Below, in pieces: positions 5,845 to 5,911 of a stretch of 5,911 nucleotides of DNA (the first letter of the stretch is position 1; every line of letters begins with the position of its first letter). The stretch spans positions 1-5,911 of the forward strand of contig JAJGAH010000174.1 in assembly GCA_020844525.1 (NCBI GenBank). Direction: 5' to 3'. This DNA is from Eubacterium sp. GTDB lineage: Bacteria; Bacillota; Clostridia; Lachnospirales; Lachnospiraceae. Position numbers and translations under genes: made by a program. Under the pieces are notes generated by a model, which did not search any database, was not told the DNA's origin, and was given only the letters and a program-made list of their open reading frames with translations.

Positions 5845-5873
5845 ACTATATAAGGGCCTATATTTTATGGCTA
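5845..5873 (-). promoter_or_regulatory. Candidate sigma-70 promoter for the DUF3784/YcxB operon
   Basis: On the minus strand, TAGCCA (5873-5868, four of six consensus bases) is separated by 17 bases from TATAGT (5850-5845, five of six). The predicted start near 5838 leaves a leader of about 20 bases before AAAGGA (5814-5818 region). The surrounding sequence is AT-rich, as expected of a promoter. Nothing else in 5789-5911 is supported; a preceding gene may end in the last 30 bases but cannot be identified. Confidence 0.45.
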
Positions 5874-5911
5874 AACCCTTCGATTCAGGTCCTGTTCGCC
5901 TCACTTGAACT

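Noticed and set aside
5818..5910. Open minus-strand frame of 30 codons running in from the right edge to TAA
   Set aside because: It is too short to judge, overlaps the candidate promoter, and its residues are not recognisable; another frame at the edge stops even sooner.
5876..5911. TTCGATTC resembling a tRNA T-loop on the plus strand
   Set aside because: The flanking bases do not form a five-pair T-stem and no acceptor stem or other arms are present.
1..5911. CRISPR array, insertion sequence or rRNA/tRNA genes
   Set aside because: No regularly spaced repeats, transposase frame, terminal inverted repeats or conserved RNA motifs were seen.

Overview
The window reads as part of an integrative or conjugative element (ICE) from a gut-type Clostridia (Lachnospiraceae-like) bacterium. 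The taxonomic guess rests on AGGAGG-type ribosome binding sites, roughly balanced base composition, and a mix of families typical of that group: ICE-type topoisomerase III, a RadC-like JAB protein joined to an ArdC-like antirestriction protein, and DUF3784 and YcxB-like membrane proteins. No relaxase, integrase, attachment site or origin of transfer is visible, so the ICE assignment is inferred from gene content. All supported genes lie on the minus strand and are described below from right to left, in the direction of transcription.

Right part (5911 to 3972): a candidate sigma-70 promoter near 5845-5873 precedes a small DUF3784 membrane protein (5501-5788). A YcxB-like five-pass membrane protein with a large predicted extracellular C-terminal region follows 29 bases later (3972-5471). 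The two probably form a membrane-protein operon. Whether they are element cargo or neighbouring DNA cannot be told.

Middle (3971 to 3708): a 264-base non-coding stretch rich in inverted repeats. In minus-strand order it holds a short hairpin just past the stop codon, a terminator-like hairpin with six T (3842-3876), a 19-base palindrome (3822-3840), a perfect stem-loop (3781-3799), and a strong intrinsic-terminator structure (3732-3772). That last hairpin lies only 24 bases before the first gene of the left operon. Because it sits upstream of that gene and leaves no room for a promoter after it, it looks like an attenuator or the end of a small RNA.

Left part (3707 to 1): two small overlapping hypothetical genes (64 and 54 aa), then a 685-aa protein joining a JAB/JAMM domain to an ArdC-like N-terminal domain, an HExxH zincin domain and a charged C-terminal tail. 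After a 76-base gap holding another terminator-like hairpin comes topoisomerase III, which runs off the left edge. A plausible common theme is DNA processing and protection of an incoming element: ArdC-like proteins bind single-stranded DNA and counter restriction, and topoisomerase III passes and unlinks single strands. The most interesting points are the fused antirestriction protein and the recurring terminator-like hairpins placed directly in front of ribosome binding sites.
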